A stretch of DNA of 64,000 nucleotides from Saccharomonospora glauca K62 (lineage in GTDB: Bacteria > Actinomycetota > Actinomycetes > Mycobacteriales > Pseudonocardiaceae). The DNA lies in the NCBI RefSeq assembly GCF_000243395.2, contig NZ_CM001484.1, positions 1,098,016 to 1,162,015 of the forward strand. The letters are read 5' to 3'. Shown piece by piece: positions 1 through 8,591 of this stretch (positions within the stretch are counted from its first letter, which is position 1; each line of letters opens with the position of its first letter). Below the pieces are notes generated by a model. The model was not told the DNA's origin, did no database searches, and saw nothing but the letters and a program-made list of their open reading frames with translations. Both the position numbers and the translations under genes were made by a program.

Positions 1-1
1 G

Positions 2-811
2 TCGTCGGCGTTCTTCGGCGTGCTCATGGTGCTGCCCATCGGCGGTGCCGACATGCCGGTCGTGATCTCGTTGCTCAACGCGGCCACGGGGTTGTCGGCC
101 GCCGCGATGGGGCTCGCGCTCGACAACACGGCCCTCATCGTGGCGGGCATGCTCGTCGGCGCGTCCGGGTCGATCCTCACCCACCTGATGGCCAAGGCGA
201 TGAACCGGTCGCTGGTCTCGATCCTCGCCGGTGGTTTCGGCGCGTCGGAGTCCTCGGGGGCCGCGCGTACCGACGACCGGCCCGTGCGGTCCACGACTGC
301 CTCCGACGTCGCCATCCAGCTCGCCTACGCCAACCGGGTCGTCGTCGTGCCCGGCTACGGCATGGCCGTCGCCCAGGCCCAGCACGTGGTGCGCGAGATG
401 GCCGACCTCCTGGAGCGCAAGGGCGTGGAGGTCAGCTACGCCGTCCATCCCGTGGCCGGGCGGATGCCGGGGCACATGAACGTGCTGCTGGCCGAGGCCG
501 ACGTGCCGTACGAGGCGCTCAAGGGACTCGACGAGAGCAACGCGCTGCTGCCGCAGACCGACGTGGCGTTGGTGATCGGCGCCAACGACGTCGTCAACCC
601 GGCCGCCCGCACGGACCCCGACTCACCGATCTACGGCATGCCCGTCCTCGACGTGGTGTCGAGTCGGTCGGTCATCGTGCTCAAGCGGTCGATGAGCGCC
701 GGGTTCGCGGGCATCGACAACGAGCTGTTCGTCGACCCGAAGACCACCATGCTGTTCGGCGACGCGAAGTCGTCGGTAGCCGAGGTGGTCAGCGAGCTCA
801 AGAACCTGTGA
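2..811 (+). CDS. pntB: NAD(P) transhydrogenase subunit beta, C-terminal part
   Basis: Beta subunit of the proton-translocating NAD(P)+ transhydrogenase, a membrane enzyme that passes hydride between NADH and NADP+ at the expense of the proton gradient. The frame is open from the window edge, so the true start lies upstream; 269 residues are visible. About the first 70 are hydrophobic helices of the membrane domain. A polar linker follows, then the NADP(H)-binding domain III with VPGYGMAVAQAQ, HPVAGRMPGHMNVLLAEA and GANDVVNPAA, motifs I know from this family. It converges on the Lsr2-like gene with two bases between the stops. Confidence 0.95.
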   Translation, partial: SSAFFGVLMVLPIGGADMPVVISLLNAATGLSAAAMGLALDNTALIVAGMLVGASGSILTHLMAKAMNRSLVSILAGGFGASESSGAARTDDRPVRSTTASDVAIQLAYANRVVVVPGYGMAVAQAQHVVREMADLLERKGVEVSYAVHPVAGRMPGHMNVLLAEADVPYEALKGLDESNALLPQTDVALVIGANDVVNPAARTDPDSPIYGMPVLDVVSSRSVIVLKRSMSAGFAGIDNELFVDPKTTMLFGDAKSSVAEVVSELKNL

Positions 812-813
812 CC

Positions 814-1266
814 TCAGCTCGCGGGCGCGGAGAACGTCACCGCCGGCACGGGGGAGGGTGCGGTCGCCTCGGTGTTCCGCGCCGGACGCCGCCGGGTGGG
901 CCTGGGAGTCAGCGTCGTGGTCGTGTTCCGCCGCGTGCTCGCGCCACGCCGGGACCGGCGCGCCGCCCGCGTGGGCTGCTCGGAATCGGACTCGGTGGCC
1001 TTCCCGCGCTCGGCGGACTCGGACCGCAGCCGGGCGGACGCCCGTCGGATCGGCGTCGGGCCCTTGACCAGCTTGCGCTTGCGCCTGCGTCCCCCCGTGC
1101 GCCTGCCGTGTTCGACGTAGGGCCGGAGGATGCCGCGGAGGTCGTCCGCGTGCTCGGCGGTGAGGTCGATTTCGTAGCTAACGCCGTCGAGAGCGAAGAA
1201 CACGGTCTCACGGGCCGGTTCCCCCGTGATGTCGTCCAGCGTGTGGATCGCTGTGACCCTGGCCAA
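814..1266 (-). CDS. Lsr2-like nucleoid protein with divergent C terminus
   Basis: Lsr2 proteins are actinobacterial xenogeneic silencers: an N-terminal dimerisation domain plus a C-terminal AT-hook-like DNA-binding domain. Residues 1-65 fit the dimerisation domain well (ARVTAIHTLDDITGEPA, then FALDGVSYEIDLTAEHAD and LRPYVEHGRR). The remaining 85 residues do not look like the usual RGR-containing DNA-binding domain; they form a low-complexity Arg/Ser/Thr-rich tail. I chose the TTG at 1266 because GGAGGT lies seven bases upstream and the family begins M-A-x-x-V. The basic tail may bind DNA non-specifically, but this is inference. It may be a paralogue of a canonical lsr2 elsewhere in the genome. 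Confidence 0.8.
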   Translation of the reverse strand: MARVTAIHTLDDITGEPARETVFFALDGVSYEIDLTAEHADDLRGILRPYVEHGRRTGGRRRKRKLVKGPTPIRRASARLRSESAERGKATESDSEQPTRAARRSRRGASTRRNTTTTLTPRPTRRRPARNTEATAPSPVPAVTFSAPAS

Positions 1267-1387
1267 GCGCCTACCTCCACCTGCCACCGTCGAACTCCTG
1301 TGCGCCGGAAAGGATAGCGTCCTCCCCGAGGGGCCAGCGCGGGCTCCGGTTGCGACACGCGACGGTGTGGTGTGCGCTTACGAAGGT

Positions 1388-2800
1388 ATGACGGAGCACA
1401 CTGTGGACGGACTTCCCGAGACCGTCGACGTCGTCGTGATCGGTGGTGGTCCCGCCGGTGAGAACGTCGCCGCGAGGGTGGTGCGGGGTGGTCTGAGCGC
1501 GGCCCTGGTGGAGCACGAGCGGCTCGGCGGCGAGTGCTCGTATTGGGCGTGCATTCCGAGCAAGGCGTTGCTGCGGCCCGGCAACGCGCTGGCCGCCGCC
1601 CGGCGGGTGCCGGGGGTTGCGAGCGTGGGCCGGATCGACGAGCACGCCGTGTTCGCGCGGCGGGACAAGTTCGTGTCGGAGTGGGACGACGGCGGGCAGG
1701 TCGCGTGGGCCGAGGGCGCCGGGGTCACCGTCGTGCGGGGCCGTGGTCGACTGTCGGGGGAGCGGGAGGTCACCGTGGACGGTGGCGCCGTCCTACGGGC
1801 GAACCACGCGGTGGTGGTGTGCACCGGCAGTGTGCCGGTGATCCCGAACGTGGAGGGGCTGGCCGACGTGCCGGTGTGGACCTCGCGCGACGCCACCTCG
1901 GCGTCGTGGGTTCCCGAGTCCCTGGCGGTGGTGGGCGGTGGCGTGGTGGGCGTGGAGATGGCTCAGGCGTGGGCCCGGCTGGGCTCTCGCGTGGACCTGC
2001 TCGTGCGCGACGATCGCCTGCTGACGAGGATGCCGCGGTTCGCCGGTGAGGCGGTGGCCGAGGGACTACGGGCCGACGGGGTGCGGGTCCGCTTCGGGGT
2101 CGAGGTCCGGCGCACCTCGGCGGTCGACGGGGGAGCGCGGGTCGAGCTGGACGGCGGTGAGGCCGTCACGGTGGAGCGACTGCTCGTGGCCACGGGGCGG
2201 CGGCCCGCCACGTCGGACCTCGGGCTGGAGCGGGTGGGCCTCACGCCGGGACGCCCCCTGGAGGTGGACGACACCGGCCTGGTCTCGGGAGTGGACGGCC
2301 GGTGGCTCTACGCGGCGGGGGACGTCACGGGGCGCGCTCCCGTGACGCATCAGGGCAAGTACGAGGCGCGCGTCGTGGGTGACGTCGTTGTAGCCCGTGC
2401 CCGAGGGGAACGCGTGAGCCTTAAGCCGTGGGCCCGCTACGCCATGACGGCCGATCACCATGCCGTCACGCAGGTGGTGTTCACCGACCCCGAGGTGGCG
2501 AGCGTGGGCCCGGCGGAGCCCGCGGAACCGTCGCATCGCGCCGTGGACCTCCCCATCGACGTGGCCGGTGCCTCGCTGCACGCCGAGGGCTACGAGGGAC
2601 GTGCCCGGCTGGTGGTGGACACCGACCGGGAGGTGGTGGTCGGAGCGACGTTCGTCGGCCAGGACGTCGCGGAGCTGCTGCACGCGGCCACGATCGCCGT
2701 GGTCGGCGAGGTGCCGTTGCGGCGGTTGTGGCACGCCGTACCGGCGTTTCCCACGATCAGCGAGGTGTGGCTGCGGCTGCTGGAGGAGTACGGCTTGTGA
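1388..2800 (+). CDS. pyridine nucleotide-disulfide oxidoreductase (flavoprotein)
   Basis: 470-residue flavoprotein disulfide reductase of the dihydrolipoamide dehydrogenase/mercuric reductase class. An N-terminal FAD-binding GGGPAG motif (about residue 19) is followed by the redox-active pair in GGECSYWACIPSK (C-x4-C), a second Rossmann motif GGGVVGVEMA for NAD(P)H, the ATGRRP motif and YAAGDVTG for FAD. The C-terminal dimerisation domain is present, but the end (HAVPAFPTISEVWLRLLEEYG) does not show the HPT/HxE catalytic motif in the usual form, so the partner substrate is unclear. It is not the Lpd of the dehydrogenase complexes, which is encoded at 31,246-32,619. ATG 1388 was chosen because FAD motifs begin soon after it. 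Confidence 0.85.
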   Translation: MTEHTVDGLPETVDVVVIGGGPAGENVAARVVRGGLSAALVEHERLGGECSYWACIPSKALLRPGNALAAARRVPGVASVGRIDEHAVFARRDKFVSEWDDGGQVAWAEGAGVTVVRGRGRLSGEREVTVDGGAVLRANHAVVVCTGSVPVIPNVEGLADVPVWTSRDATSASWVPESLAVVGGGVVGVEMAQAWARLGSRVDLLVRDDRLLTRMPRFAGEAVAEGLRADGVRVRFGVEVRRTSAVDGGARVELDGGEAVTVERLLVATGRRPATSDLGLERVGLTPGRPLEVDDTGLVSGVDGRWLYAAGDVTGRAPVTHQGKYEARVVGDVVVARARGERVSLKPWARYAMTADHHAVTQVVFTDPEVASVGPAEPAEPSHRAVDLPIDVAGASLHAEGYEGRARLVVDTDREVVVGATFVGQDVAELLHAATIAVVGEVPLRRLWHAVPAFPTISEVWLRLLEEYGL

Positions 2801-2813
2801 AGCCGCGGCGGGG

Positions 2814-4094
2814 TCACCGCAGCGGCAGATCGAGCGCGGCCCTGGCGACGCGGAACGCCACGTTCTCGGACTCGCCGTCCGCGTCGGCCAGCACGGTCCG
2901 GACCGTGGTCCCGTTCCGTCGGGTCGTGTAGGCGGCGCCCTCGAATGAGGGGGTGGTGTCGTCCCACCGGTTCGTCTCGGTCGCCACGTCGGTGAGGACG
3001 CCCGTGCCGGGGGCGTCGACGAGTCGCTCGAACTCGTCGGCCAGCTCGGCGTTCGGGAAGGTGACCGCGCCGACGGACACCGAGACCACCCGGCCTTCCA
3101 CCACGGTCCGGAAGCTGGCGCGGACCACCTCGGTGCAGCCGTGATCGAGCAGGAACGACTGCACGTCGCCCACGGCGTGGTGCGGCTCGCACGTCGTCGC
3201 GACGTCCCGAGCCACCGGACTGAAGCTCAGGCCTCCGGCTTCCACGGTGGCCGTTCGCGCGGCCGGGGACTCGGCGGAGACGGAGGTGGGAGCCTCCCGC
3301 AAGTTCCCGACGACGATCGCGGTGAGAGCCGCGACGACGAGCAGCGCGGCGGCCGCCACGGCGGTGCGACGACGGAACACCCGGCGCCGGTCGGACGCGG
3401 GTGCGACGGGAGCGGGAGGAGCGGACGGGGTGTGCTGCGTCGACGGCACCTCCGCCGTGCCCGGCGGGGCGAATCCCTCGGCCGTCAACGCGGCGTCGTC
3501 GAAGGTCGTCGCGGAGGGAGCGAGGTCGCGCAGGACGGCCCGCGCCTGCTCCGTCGAAAGCGGTCGCGGAGGAGGCGGGAGGGCCGCCGTGGCCTCCAGG
3601 AACGACGACGCCGTCGGATAGATCACCCTCACCGGTCCCGCCAGGTCCTCGGGTGGTTGCTCGACGTTCTTCACGAACGGGCCCACCGCGATGACGACAC
3701 CGACTCCGACGGTGGGGTCCGTGGCGTGGATGCGGTCGGCGAACCGGCCCGCGAGCGCGAGGGCCTTCGTGGCCGGATTGACGTGGTCCCGATCGGTCTC
3801 CTCGGCGGGGCCGTCGGTTCCGTGACGGACGAGGGGCCAGCCGTCGGCCTTCCACTCGCCGTTCAACGGAGCGGTGAGTGTCACGGCGGGATCGGGCAGG
3901 TCGACGCCGACGACGATGAGGACGCCGCGGGGGAGCACCAGCGCGGCGTCGACCCGAAGGTCGGAATCGGGTGGCGCCACGCCCAGGACCGCCACACCAC
4001 CGATGATGTCCCCGCCCCGGCCCAACGAGGCGAGTGCCGCCCGGATGTCGTCGGCTACGCGGGTGGGCCTTGCGGGAAACCGGACGACTCGCAC
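2814..4094 (-). CDS. membrane-anchored protein of unknown function
   Basis: I do not recognise this 426-residue protein with certainty. The N-terminal half (about 1-190) is a soluble domain beginning MRVVRFPARP, with a segment ALVLPRGVLIVVGVD followed by a Trp-containing stretch (LNGEWKADGWPLV). This faintly recalls nuclease-related (NERD-like) domains; that is a guess. A Pro/Ala-rich linker leads to one transmembrane helix near residue 245 (TAVAAAALLVVAALTAIVVG) with a basic RRRVFRRR stretch before it, predicting a cytoplasmic N-terminal and an extracytoplasmic C-terminal domain. The C-terminal domain contains two cysteines (TTCEPHH, DHGCTE) that could form a disulfide. It converges on the flavoprotein gene. 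Confidence 0.55.
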   Translation of the reverse strand: MRVVRFPARPTRVADDIRAALASLGRGGDIIGGVAVLGVAPPDSDLRVDAALVLPRGVLIVVGVDLPDPAVTLTAPLNGEWKADGWPLVRHGTDGPAEETDRDHVNPATKALALAGRFADRIHATDPTVGVGVVIAVGPFVKNVEQPPEDLAGPVRVIYPTASSFLEATAALPPPPRPLSTEQARAVLRDLAPSATTFDDAALTAEGFAPPGTAEVPSTQHTPSAPPAPVAPASDRRRVFRRRTAVAAAALLVVAALTAIVVGNLREAPTSVSAESPAARTATVEAGGLSFSPVARDVATTCEPHHAVGDVQSFLLDHGCTEVVRASFRTVVEGRVVSVSVGAVTFPNAELADEFERLVDAPGTGVLTDVATETNRWDDTTPSFEGAAYTTRRNGTTVRTVLADADGESENVAFRVARAALDLPLR

Positions 4095-4465
4095 GTGGTC
4101 TCTCCCTCACCGCCTGGCTTGCTCTGTGTTTATAACCGAGTCCACTCGCGATCGCCGGGCGGTATGCGCACAACGTAACCGCCGCAGTGATTGCTGTCAC
4201 CGGAAAGGCGGCTACCCATCGGTATTACACCTGAGTATTGCTTCGTTGCGGATACTCGATGCGGTCTGCGCTGCGTAGAAGCAGGTATCCCCGAATTGAG
4301 TGTTTCGGTAATGGGAACATCACAGAGGTGTGATTTCTGGGGTTCATGTGGCCAAATGGGTGAGGCGTGTGCAGAATAGCGGGGGAGTTGCCACGAGCTG
4401 ATTAATCCGCTTCGGAGACGAGGTCGTAGGGGAAGACGCCCCTCGTCGAGTAGCGGAGGTCAGCA
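4095..4465. other. 371-bp intergenic region, divergent promoters
   Basis: No gene is supported here. The region separates the divergently transcribed membrane-protein gene and DUF3145 gene and so must carry promoters for both. It is clearly less G/C-rich than the flanking genes. The only distinct signal I see is the short inverted repeat at 4319-4334. Confidence 0.5.
4319..4334. promoter_or_regulatory. inverted repeat ATCACA-N4-TGTGAT, candidate operator
   Basis: Perfect 6-bp arms around a 4-bp spacer, 132 bp upstream of the DUF3145 start. The layout suits a dimeric regulator, but the half-site order is the reverse of a CRP site and I cannot name a binding protein. Confidence 0.3.
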
Positions 4466-4957
4466 GTGAGCACTCGTGGCGTGGTGTACGTCCACTCGTC
4501 GCCGTCTGCGGTTTGCCCGCACGTCGAGTGGGCGATTTCCGGTGCGCTCGGCACCAGGGTGGAGCTGCGGTGGACTGCGCAGCCCGCCGCTCCGGGGCAG
4601 CTACGTGCCGAGTGCGATTGGCGCGCGCCCGCAGGTACCGGTGGCAAGCTCGCCGCCGCCCTGAAGGCTTGGCCGATGGTGCGGTTCGAGATCACCGAGG
4701 AGCCGAGCTACGGGGTGGACGGGCAGCGGTTCTGCTACGTGCCAGGGCTGGGCCTGTGGCATGCCCGGACCAGCGCCAACGGCGACATCGTCGTCGGGGA
4801 GGACCGGCTGCGCACCCTCGTGTCGAAGAGCCGTGCCGGCGAACAGCTCGCGCACGAACTCGACAAGCTGCTCGGTTCGAGCTGGGACGAAGCGCTGGAA
4901 CCCTTTCGGCACGCCGGCGACGGCGCCCCGGTGACCTGGCTGCATCAGGTGGGTTGA
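4466..4957 (+). CDS. DUF3145 family protein
   Basis: 163-residue conserved actinobacterial protein of the DUF3145 family (begins STRGVVYVHSSPSAVCPHVEWAI). No catalytic motif is apparent and there is no signal peptide or membrane segment. Its place beside the fatty-acid synthase cluster, converging on fabF, is a neighbourhood I also know from streptomycetes; this hints at a link to lipid metabolism but does not prove one. GAGTAGCGGAGG-type purine-rich sequence precedes the GTG start. Ends just before a very strong bidirectional hairpin. Confidence 0.8.
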   Translation: MSTRGVVYVHSSPSAVCPHVEWAISGALGTRVELRWTAQPAAPGQLRAECDWRAPAGTGGKLAAALKAWPMVRFEITEEPSYGVDGQRFCYVPGLGLWHARTSANGDIVVGEDRLRTLVSKSRAGEQLAHELDKLLGSSWDEALEPFRHAGDGAPVTWLHQVG

Positions 4958-4976
4958 TCCGCCCCGAGGTCCGGAC

Positions 4977-5020
4977 ACGGTGAAGGCCACCTCGACGCGC
5001 GTCGAGGTGGCCTTCACCGT
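4977..5020. terminator. 44-bp perfect palindrome, bidirectional terminator
   Basis: The 22 bases from 4977 and the 22 bases to 5020 are exact reverse complements, giving a hairpin with no mismatches. It lies between the convergent stops of the DUF3145 gene (4957) and fabF (5045), the expected place for a terminator serving both strands. The right side continues TCGTCG rather than a T-run, so it would be an actinobacterial hairpin terminator without a U-tail. Confidence 0.8.
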
Positions 5021-5044
5021 TCGTCGTACGGCCGTCGGCCGTGC

Positions 5045-6292
5045 TTACGCCTTCGTGAACAACAAGGCGGTGTTGTGGCCCCCGAAGCCGAACGAGTTGC
5101 TGATGGCCGCCGTCAGGTCGATCTTGCGCGGCTCGCCGGACACGACGTCCAGTTCGACCTTCGGGTCCTGGTTCTCCAGGTTCAACGTCGCGGGCACGAT
5201 GCCGTGGTAGATCGAGAGGATCGTCACGATGCTCTCGACGGCACCGGCGCCACCCACCAGGTGTCCGAGCGCGCTCTTCGGAGCCGTCACCACCGGGTGG
5301 TCGCCGATGGCCTTGCGAATCGCCGCGGCCTCACCGACGTCACCGACGACGGTGGACGTGGCGTGAGCGTTGACGTGGCCCACGTCGGAGGCCGTGAGAC
5401 CCGCCATCCGGATGGCGTTCTCCATCGCGGCTATCTGCCCGACGCCGTCGGGGTGGTTCCCGGTGATGTGGTAGGCGTCCGAGGTGATGCCGTAGCCCCC
5501 CAGTCGCGCGTACACCCGCGCGCCCCGCGCGGCCGCCCGGTCGGCGCGCTCCAAGACCACCGCACCCGCGCCCTCGCCGAGAACGAAGCCGTCGCGGTCG
5601 GTGTCGAACGGCCGTGAGGCCCGTTCCGGTTCGTCGTTGCGTGTGGAGACGGTGCGTGCCTGCGCGAAACCGGCGATGGTGATCGGCGCGATGCAGGCCT
5701 CCGCACCACCCGCGATCACGACGTCGGCTCGACCCGACTGGATCATCTGGACTCCGACCGCGATCCCCTCGGCTCCCGAGGCGCATGCCGAGGCCGGGGA
5801 GTGCACCCCGGCTCGGGCCTTCAGGTCGATGCCCACGTGTGCCGCGGGCCCGTTGGGCATCAGCATCGGCACCGTCAGCGGCGACACCTTGCGGATGCCG
5901 TGCTGCTCCAACAGGTCGTCCTGCTTCAGCATCGTGACGGGACCGCCGATCCCGGAGCCGATCGAGACGCCGAGCCGCTCGGGCTCGACGTCCTGCGACT
6001 CTTCGGTGGGCGGTTGGAAACCGGCGTCGGCCCACGCCTCGCGCGCGGCGAGCAGGGCCACCTGCTCGCAACGGTCGAGCCTGCGGGCCTGCACGCGCGG
6101 GATCTTCTCCGTCGGTTCCTCGGCGAGCACGGCGCCGATCTTCACCGGCAGGTCGACCTCGTCGATCCAGTCGGCTTCGAGACGGCGGACGCCGCTCCGG
6201 CCCGCCAGCAGCGCGTCCCAGGTCGAGGGGGCGTCCCCACCGAGCGGAGTGGTGGCCCCGAGGCCGGTGATCACGACGTCGATGTTGCTCAT
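5045..6292 (-). CDS. fabF: beta-ketoacyl-ACP synthase II (KasA/FabF)
   Basis: Condensing enzyme that elongates acyl-ACP with malonyl-ACP in type II fatty-acid synthesis. The 415 residues match the usual length. The catalytic Cys is in SPASACASGAEG, the two catalytic His in NAHATSTVVGD and in SFGFGGHN, and the conserved Lys in PKSALGHLVGGAGAVE. It is the last gene of the fabD-fabH-acpP-fabF cluster, 32 bases after acpP, and probably shares its transcript. Mycobacterial KasA is the functional counterpart. Confidence 0.95.
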   Translation of the reverse strand: MSNIDVVITGLGATTPLGGDAPSTWDALLAGRSGVRRLEADWIDEVDLPVKIGAVLAEEPTEKIPRVQARRLDRCEQVALLAAREAWADAGFQPPTEESQDVEPERLGVSIGSGIGGPVTMLKQDDLLEQHGIRKVSPLTVPMLMPNGPAAHVGIDLKARAGVHSPASACASGAEGIAVGVQMIQSGRADVVIAGGAEACIAPITIAGFAQARTVSTRNDEPERASRPFDTDRDGFVLGEGAGAVVLERADRAAARGARVYARLGGYGITSDAYHITGNHPDGVGQIAAMENAIRMAGLTASDVGHVNAHATSTVVGDVGEAAAIRKAIGDHPVVTAPKSALGHLVGGAGAVESIVTILSIYHGIVPATLNLENQDPKVELDVVSGEPRKIDLTAAISNSFGFGGHNTALLFTKA

Positions 6293-6324
6293 TGGTGTCT
6301 CCCCGAGGTGTGTTGCGAGAAGCT

Positions 6325-6570
6325 CTACTTCGCGTTGGCCGCGACGTAGTCCACGGCGTCGCCCACCGTCTTCAGGTTGGCCAGCTCGTCGTCCGGGATC
6401 TTCACACCGAACTTGTCCTCGGCCTGCACGGCGATCTCGACCATCGACAGCGAGTCGATGTCGAGGTCGTCCACGAAGGACTTCTCGGCGGTCACGTCGT
6501 CGGCGGACACACCGGCGACCTCCTCGACGATCTCGCCGAGGCCGGCCAGGATCTCGTTCTTGTCTGCCAC
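6325..6570 (-). CDS. acpP: acyl carrier protein
   Basis: 81-residue acidic carrier protein of fatty-acid synthase II. The phosphopantetheine attachment Ser is residue 40 in the DIDSLSMVEI motif. AGAAAGGAAG precedes the ATG at good spacing. It lies between fabH (74 bases upstream) and fabF in the fas operon. Confidence 0.96.
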   Translation of the reverse strand: MADKNEILAGLGEIVEEVAGVSADDVTAEKSFVDDLDIDSLSMVEIAVQAEDKFGVKIPDDELANLKTVGDAVDYVAANAK

Positions 6571-6643
6571 TGGGCTTCCTTTCTCCGGTTTCGGGATCGC
6601 GACGGGCCTAGCGCCGTCGGCGTCAGTGGTATCACGTGGTGGT

Positions 6644-7624
6644 TCAAGGGCAGACGAGCACTTGCCCCGCGTAGGACAGACCCGCCCCGAAGCCGACGGC
6701 CAACACGATGTCCCCGCGCTTCACGGTGCCCGCGGCGCGCATGTGGTCCAAGGCGATCGGGATGGACGCCGACGACGTGTTGCCCGAGTAGCGGATGTCG
6801 TCGGCCACCACCATGTCCTCCCGTGCGCCCTTGGCGCGCAGTCGCTTGGCGATGGCATCGACGATACGCAGGTTCGCCTGGTGCGGGATGAGCACGTCGA
6901 TGTCGGACAGCTCCAGGCCGGCCAGTTCGACGGCCCGCATGGCGACGGGGGCGATCTGCGTCGTCGCCCAGCGGAACACCGGCTGGCCCTCCTGGTGGAT
7001 GTAGCGGTTGTCCCGCATGTAGATCATGTCCACGAGGTCGCCCGCGCTGCCCCACGCCACGGGGCCGATGCCCGGCTCGTCGGAGGGACCGACCAGGGCC
7101 GCCCCCGCGCCGTCGGCGAAGATGATCGCCGTCGAGCGGTCGGTGGGGTCGACGACGTCGGTGAGCTTCTCCGCGCCGATGACGAGCACCTTCTTCGCGG
7201 ACCCGGCGCGGATGAGGTCCGACGCCACTCCGAGCCCGTAGCAGAAGCCCGCGCACGCGGCGTTGAGGTCGAACGCACCCGCGGCCTTGATGCCGATGCG
7301 GTCGGCCACCTGGGCCGCCGCGTTGGGGATCGGGGCGGGCAGCGAGCAGTTCGGCACGATCACCGTGTCGACCTCCGACGGGGCGACCCCGGCGTCGGCG
7401 AGTGCCTTGGCACCCGCGGTGACGGCCATGTCGACCAGTCGTTCGTCCTCGGCGGCGAAACGGCGTTCGATGATGCCCACGCGCTCGCGAATCCACTGGT
7501 CGCTGGTGTCCAGGTGCTGCGAGAGCTCGTCGTTCGTGACGATCCGGTCGGGCTGGGTGCTACCCACGCCGAGCACTCGGGTCGCCTTCGCGCCTTGGGC
7601 CAGGGAGAGTGTCGGCCGGGTCAT
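6644..7624 (-). CDS. fabH: beta-ketoacyl-ACP synthase III
   Basis: Starts fatty-acid synthesis by condensing an acyl-CoA primer (in actinomycetes often branched) with malonyl-ACP. The catalytic triad is visible: Cys in NAACAGFCYG, His in IPHQANLRI and Asn in YSGNTSSASI. 326 residues, the usual length. Its ATG overlaps the fabD stop (ATGA at 7621-7624), showing translational coupling. Its place inside the cluster follows the streptomycete arrangement rather than the mycobacterial one, where fabH lies elsewhere. Confidence 0.95.
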   Translation of the reverse strand: MTRPTLSLAQGAKATRVLGVGSTQPDRIVTNDELSQHLDTSDQWIRERVGIIERRFAAEDERLVDMAVTAGAKALADAGVAPSEVDTVIVPNCSLPAPIPNAAAQVADRIGIKAAGAFDLNAACAGFCYGLGVASDLIRAGSAKKVLVIGAEKLTDVVDPTDRSTAIIFADGAGAALVGPSDEPGIGPVAWGSAGDLVDMIYMRDNRYIHQEGQPVFRWATTQIAPVAMRAVELAGLELSDIDVLIPHQANLRIVDAIAKRLRAKGAREDMVVADDIRYSGNTSSASIPIALDHMRAAGTVKRGDIVLAVGFGAGLSYAGQVLVCP

Positions 7625-8523
7625 GCCAGCTCCTCGAGTTGCGTAGGCGTCTTCAGAGCGAACGGGGTGGTCACCGTGCCCTTGAGCTCTCGCCTGACGA
7701 GCCCGGTCAGCGTCCCGGCGGGAGGCAGTTCGATGGTCCGGTCGACGCCGAGCTCGGCGAGGCCCTGCATCGTCAGGTCCCACCGCACCGGGCGGGTCAC
7801 CTGCGAGACCAGCCTGCGCAGGTACTCCTCGCCGCTGGTGACCACCTTGCCGTCGACGTTCGACAGCAGGGGCCGGGTGGGGTCGGAGGGGGTGATCTTG
7901 TCGGCGTGGCCGCGCAGCGCCTCCTCGGCGGGGGCCATGTACTTCGTGTGGAACGCGCCCGCCACCTTCAAGGCCCGCACCTTGGTGCCGGGCAGCGGCT
8001 CGGCCACGATCTTCTCGATGGCGTCGGCGGCGCCCGAGGCGACGATCTGGCCGGCGCCGTTGCGGTTGGCCGCCTCCAGTCCGTGCTCGTGCAGCCAGGC
8101 CACCACCTCGTCGGGGTCGCCGAGCATCACGGCGGCCATGCTCGTCGGTTCGACCGCGCACGCCGCGGCCATCTCGGTTCCCCGCACGGCAGCCAGCGCC
8201 ACGGCCTCGTCCGCCGTCAGCACACCGGCGACGGCGGCGGCGGCCAGCTCGCCGACGGAGTGGCCCGCCACCGGGGCGTCGGCGGTCACGTCGGCCGGCA
8301 GGTACTCGTAGGCCAGCAGCGACGCGGCGACGATGAGCGGCTGGGCGACCGCGGTGTCCTGGATTTCCTCGGCGGTTCCCTCGGTGCCGAGCCTCACCAG
8401 GTCGAGTCCGGTGTTCTTCGACCACTGCGCGACGCGGTCGCGCGCTCCGTCGAGTTCGAGCCAAGGCGTCAGCATGCCGGGGGTCTGGGAGCCCTGTCCG
8501 GGGCAGAGGAGAGCGGTGGTCAC
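7621..8523 (-). CDS. fabD: malonyl-CoA:ACP malonyltransferase
   Basis: Loads malonate from CoA onto ACP, the first gene of the fas cluster. 300 residues starting VTTALLCPGQGSQTPGM. The active-site Ser is in AGHSVGELAAA and the partner His lies in GAFHTKYM. The GTG at 8523 is chosen by homology; AGGAG directly abuts it, which is unusually close, so a start further upstream in the same open frame is possible. A palindromic operator candidate lies 69-85 bp upstream. Confidence 0.93.
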   Translation of the reverse strand: MTTALLCPGQGSQTPGMLTPWLELDGARDRVAQWSKNTGLDLVRLGTEGTAEEIQDTAVAQPLIVAASLLAYEYLPADVTADAPVAGHSVGELAAAAVAGVLTADEAVALAAVRGTEMAAACAVEPTSMAAVMLGDPDEVVAWLHEHGLEAANRNGAGQIVASGAADAIEKIVAEPLPGTKVRALKVAGAFHTKYMAPAEEALRGHADKITPSDPTRPLLSNVDGKVVTSGEEYLRRLVSQVTRPVRWDLTMQGLAELGVDRTIELPPAGTLTGLVRRELKGTVTTPFALKTPTQLEELA

Positions 8524-8591
8524 TCCTGTAGGGAACACGGATCTTGGGGTCCGGGGGCATGCTGCCCAGTCACCAAGTCCTCGGAATCGGG

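Noticed and set aside
2590..4200. 536-codon minus-strand frame overlapping the membrane-anchored protein
   Set aside because: Arg-rich shadow frame; the other minus frame (2814-4094) has a coherent domain, linker and transmembrane layout.
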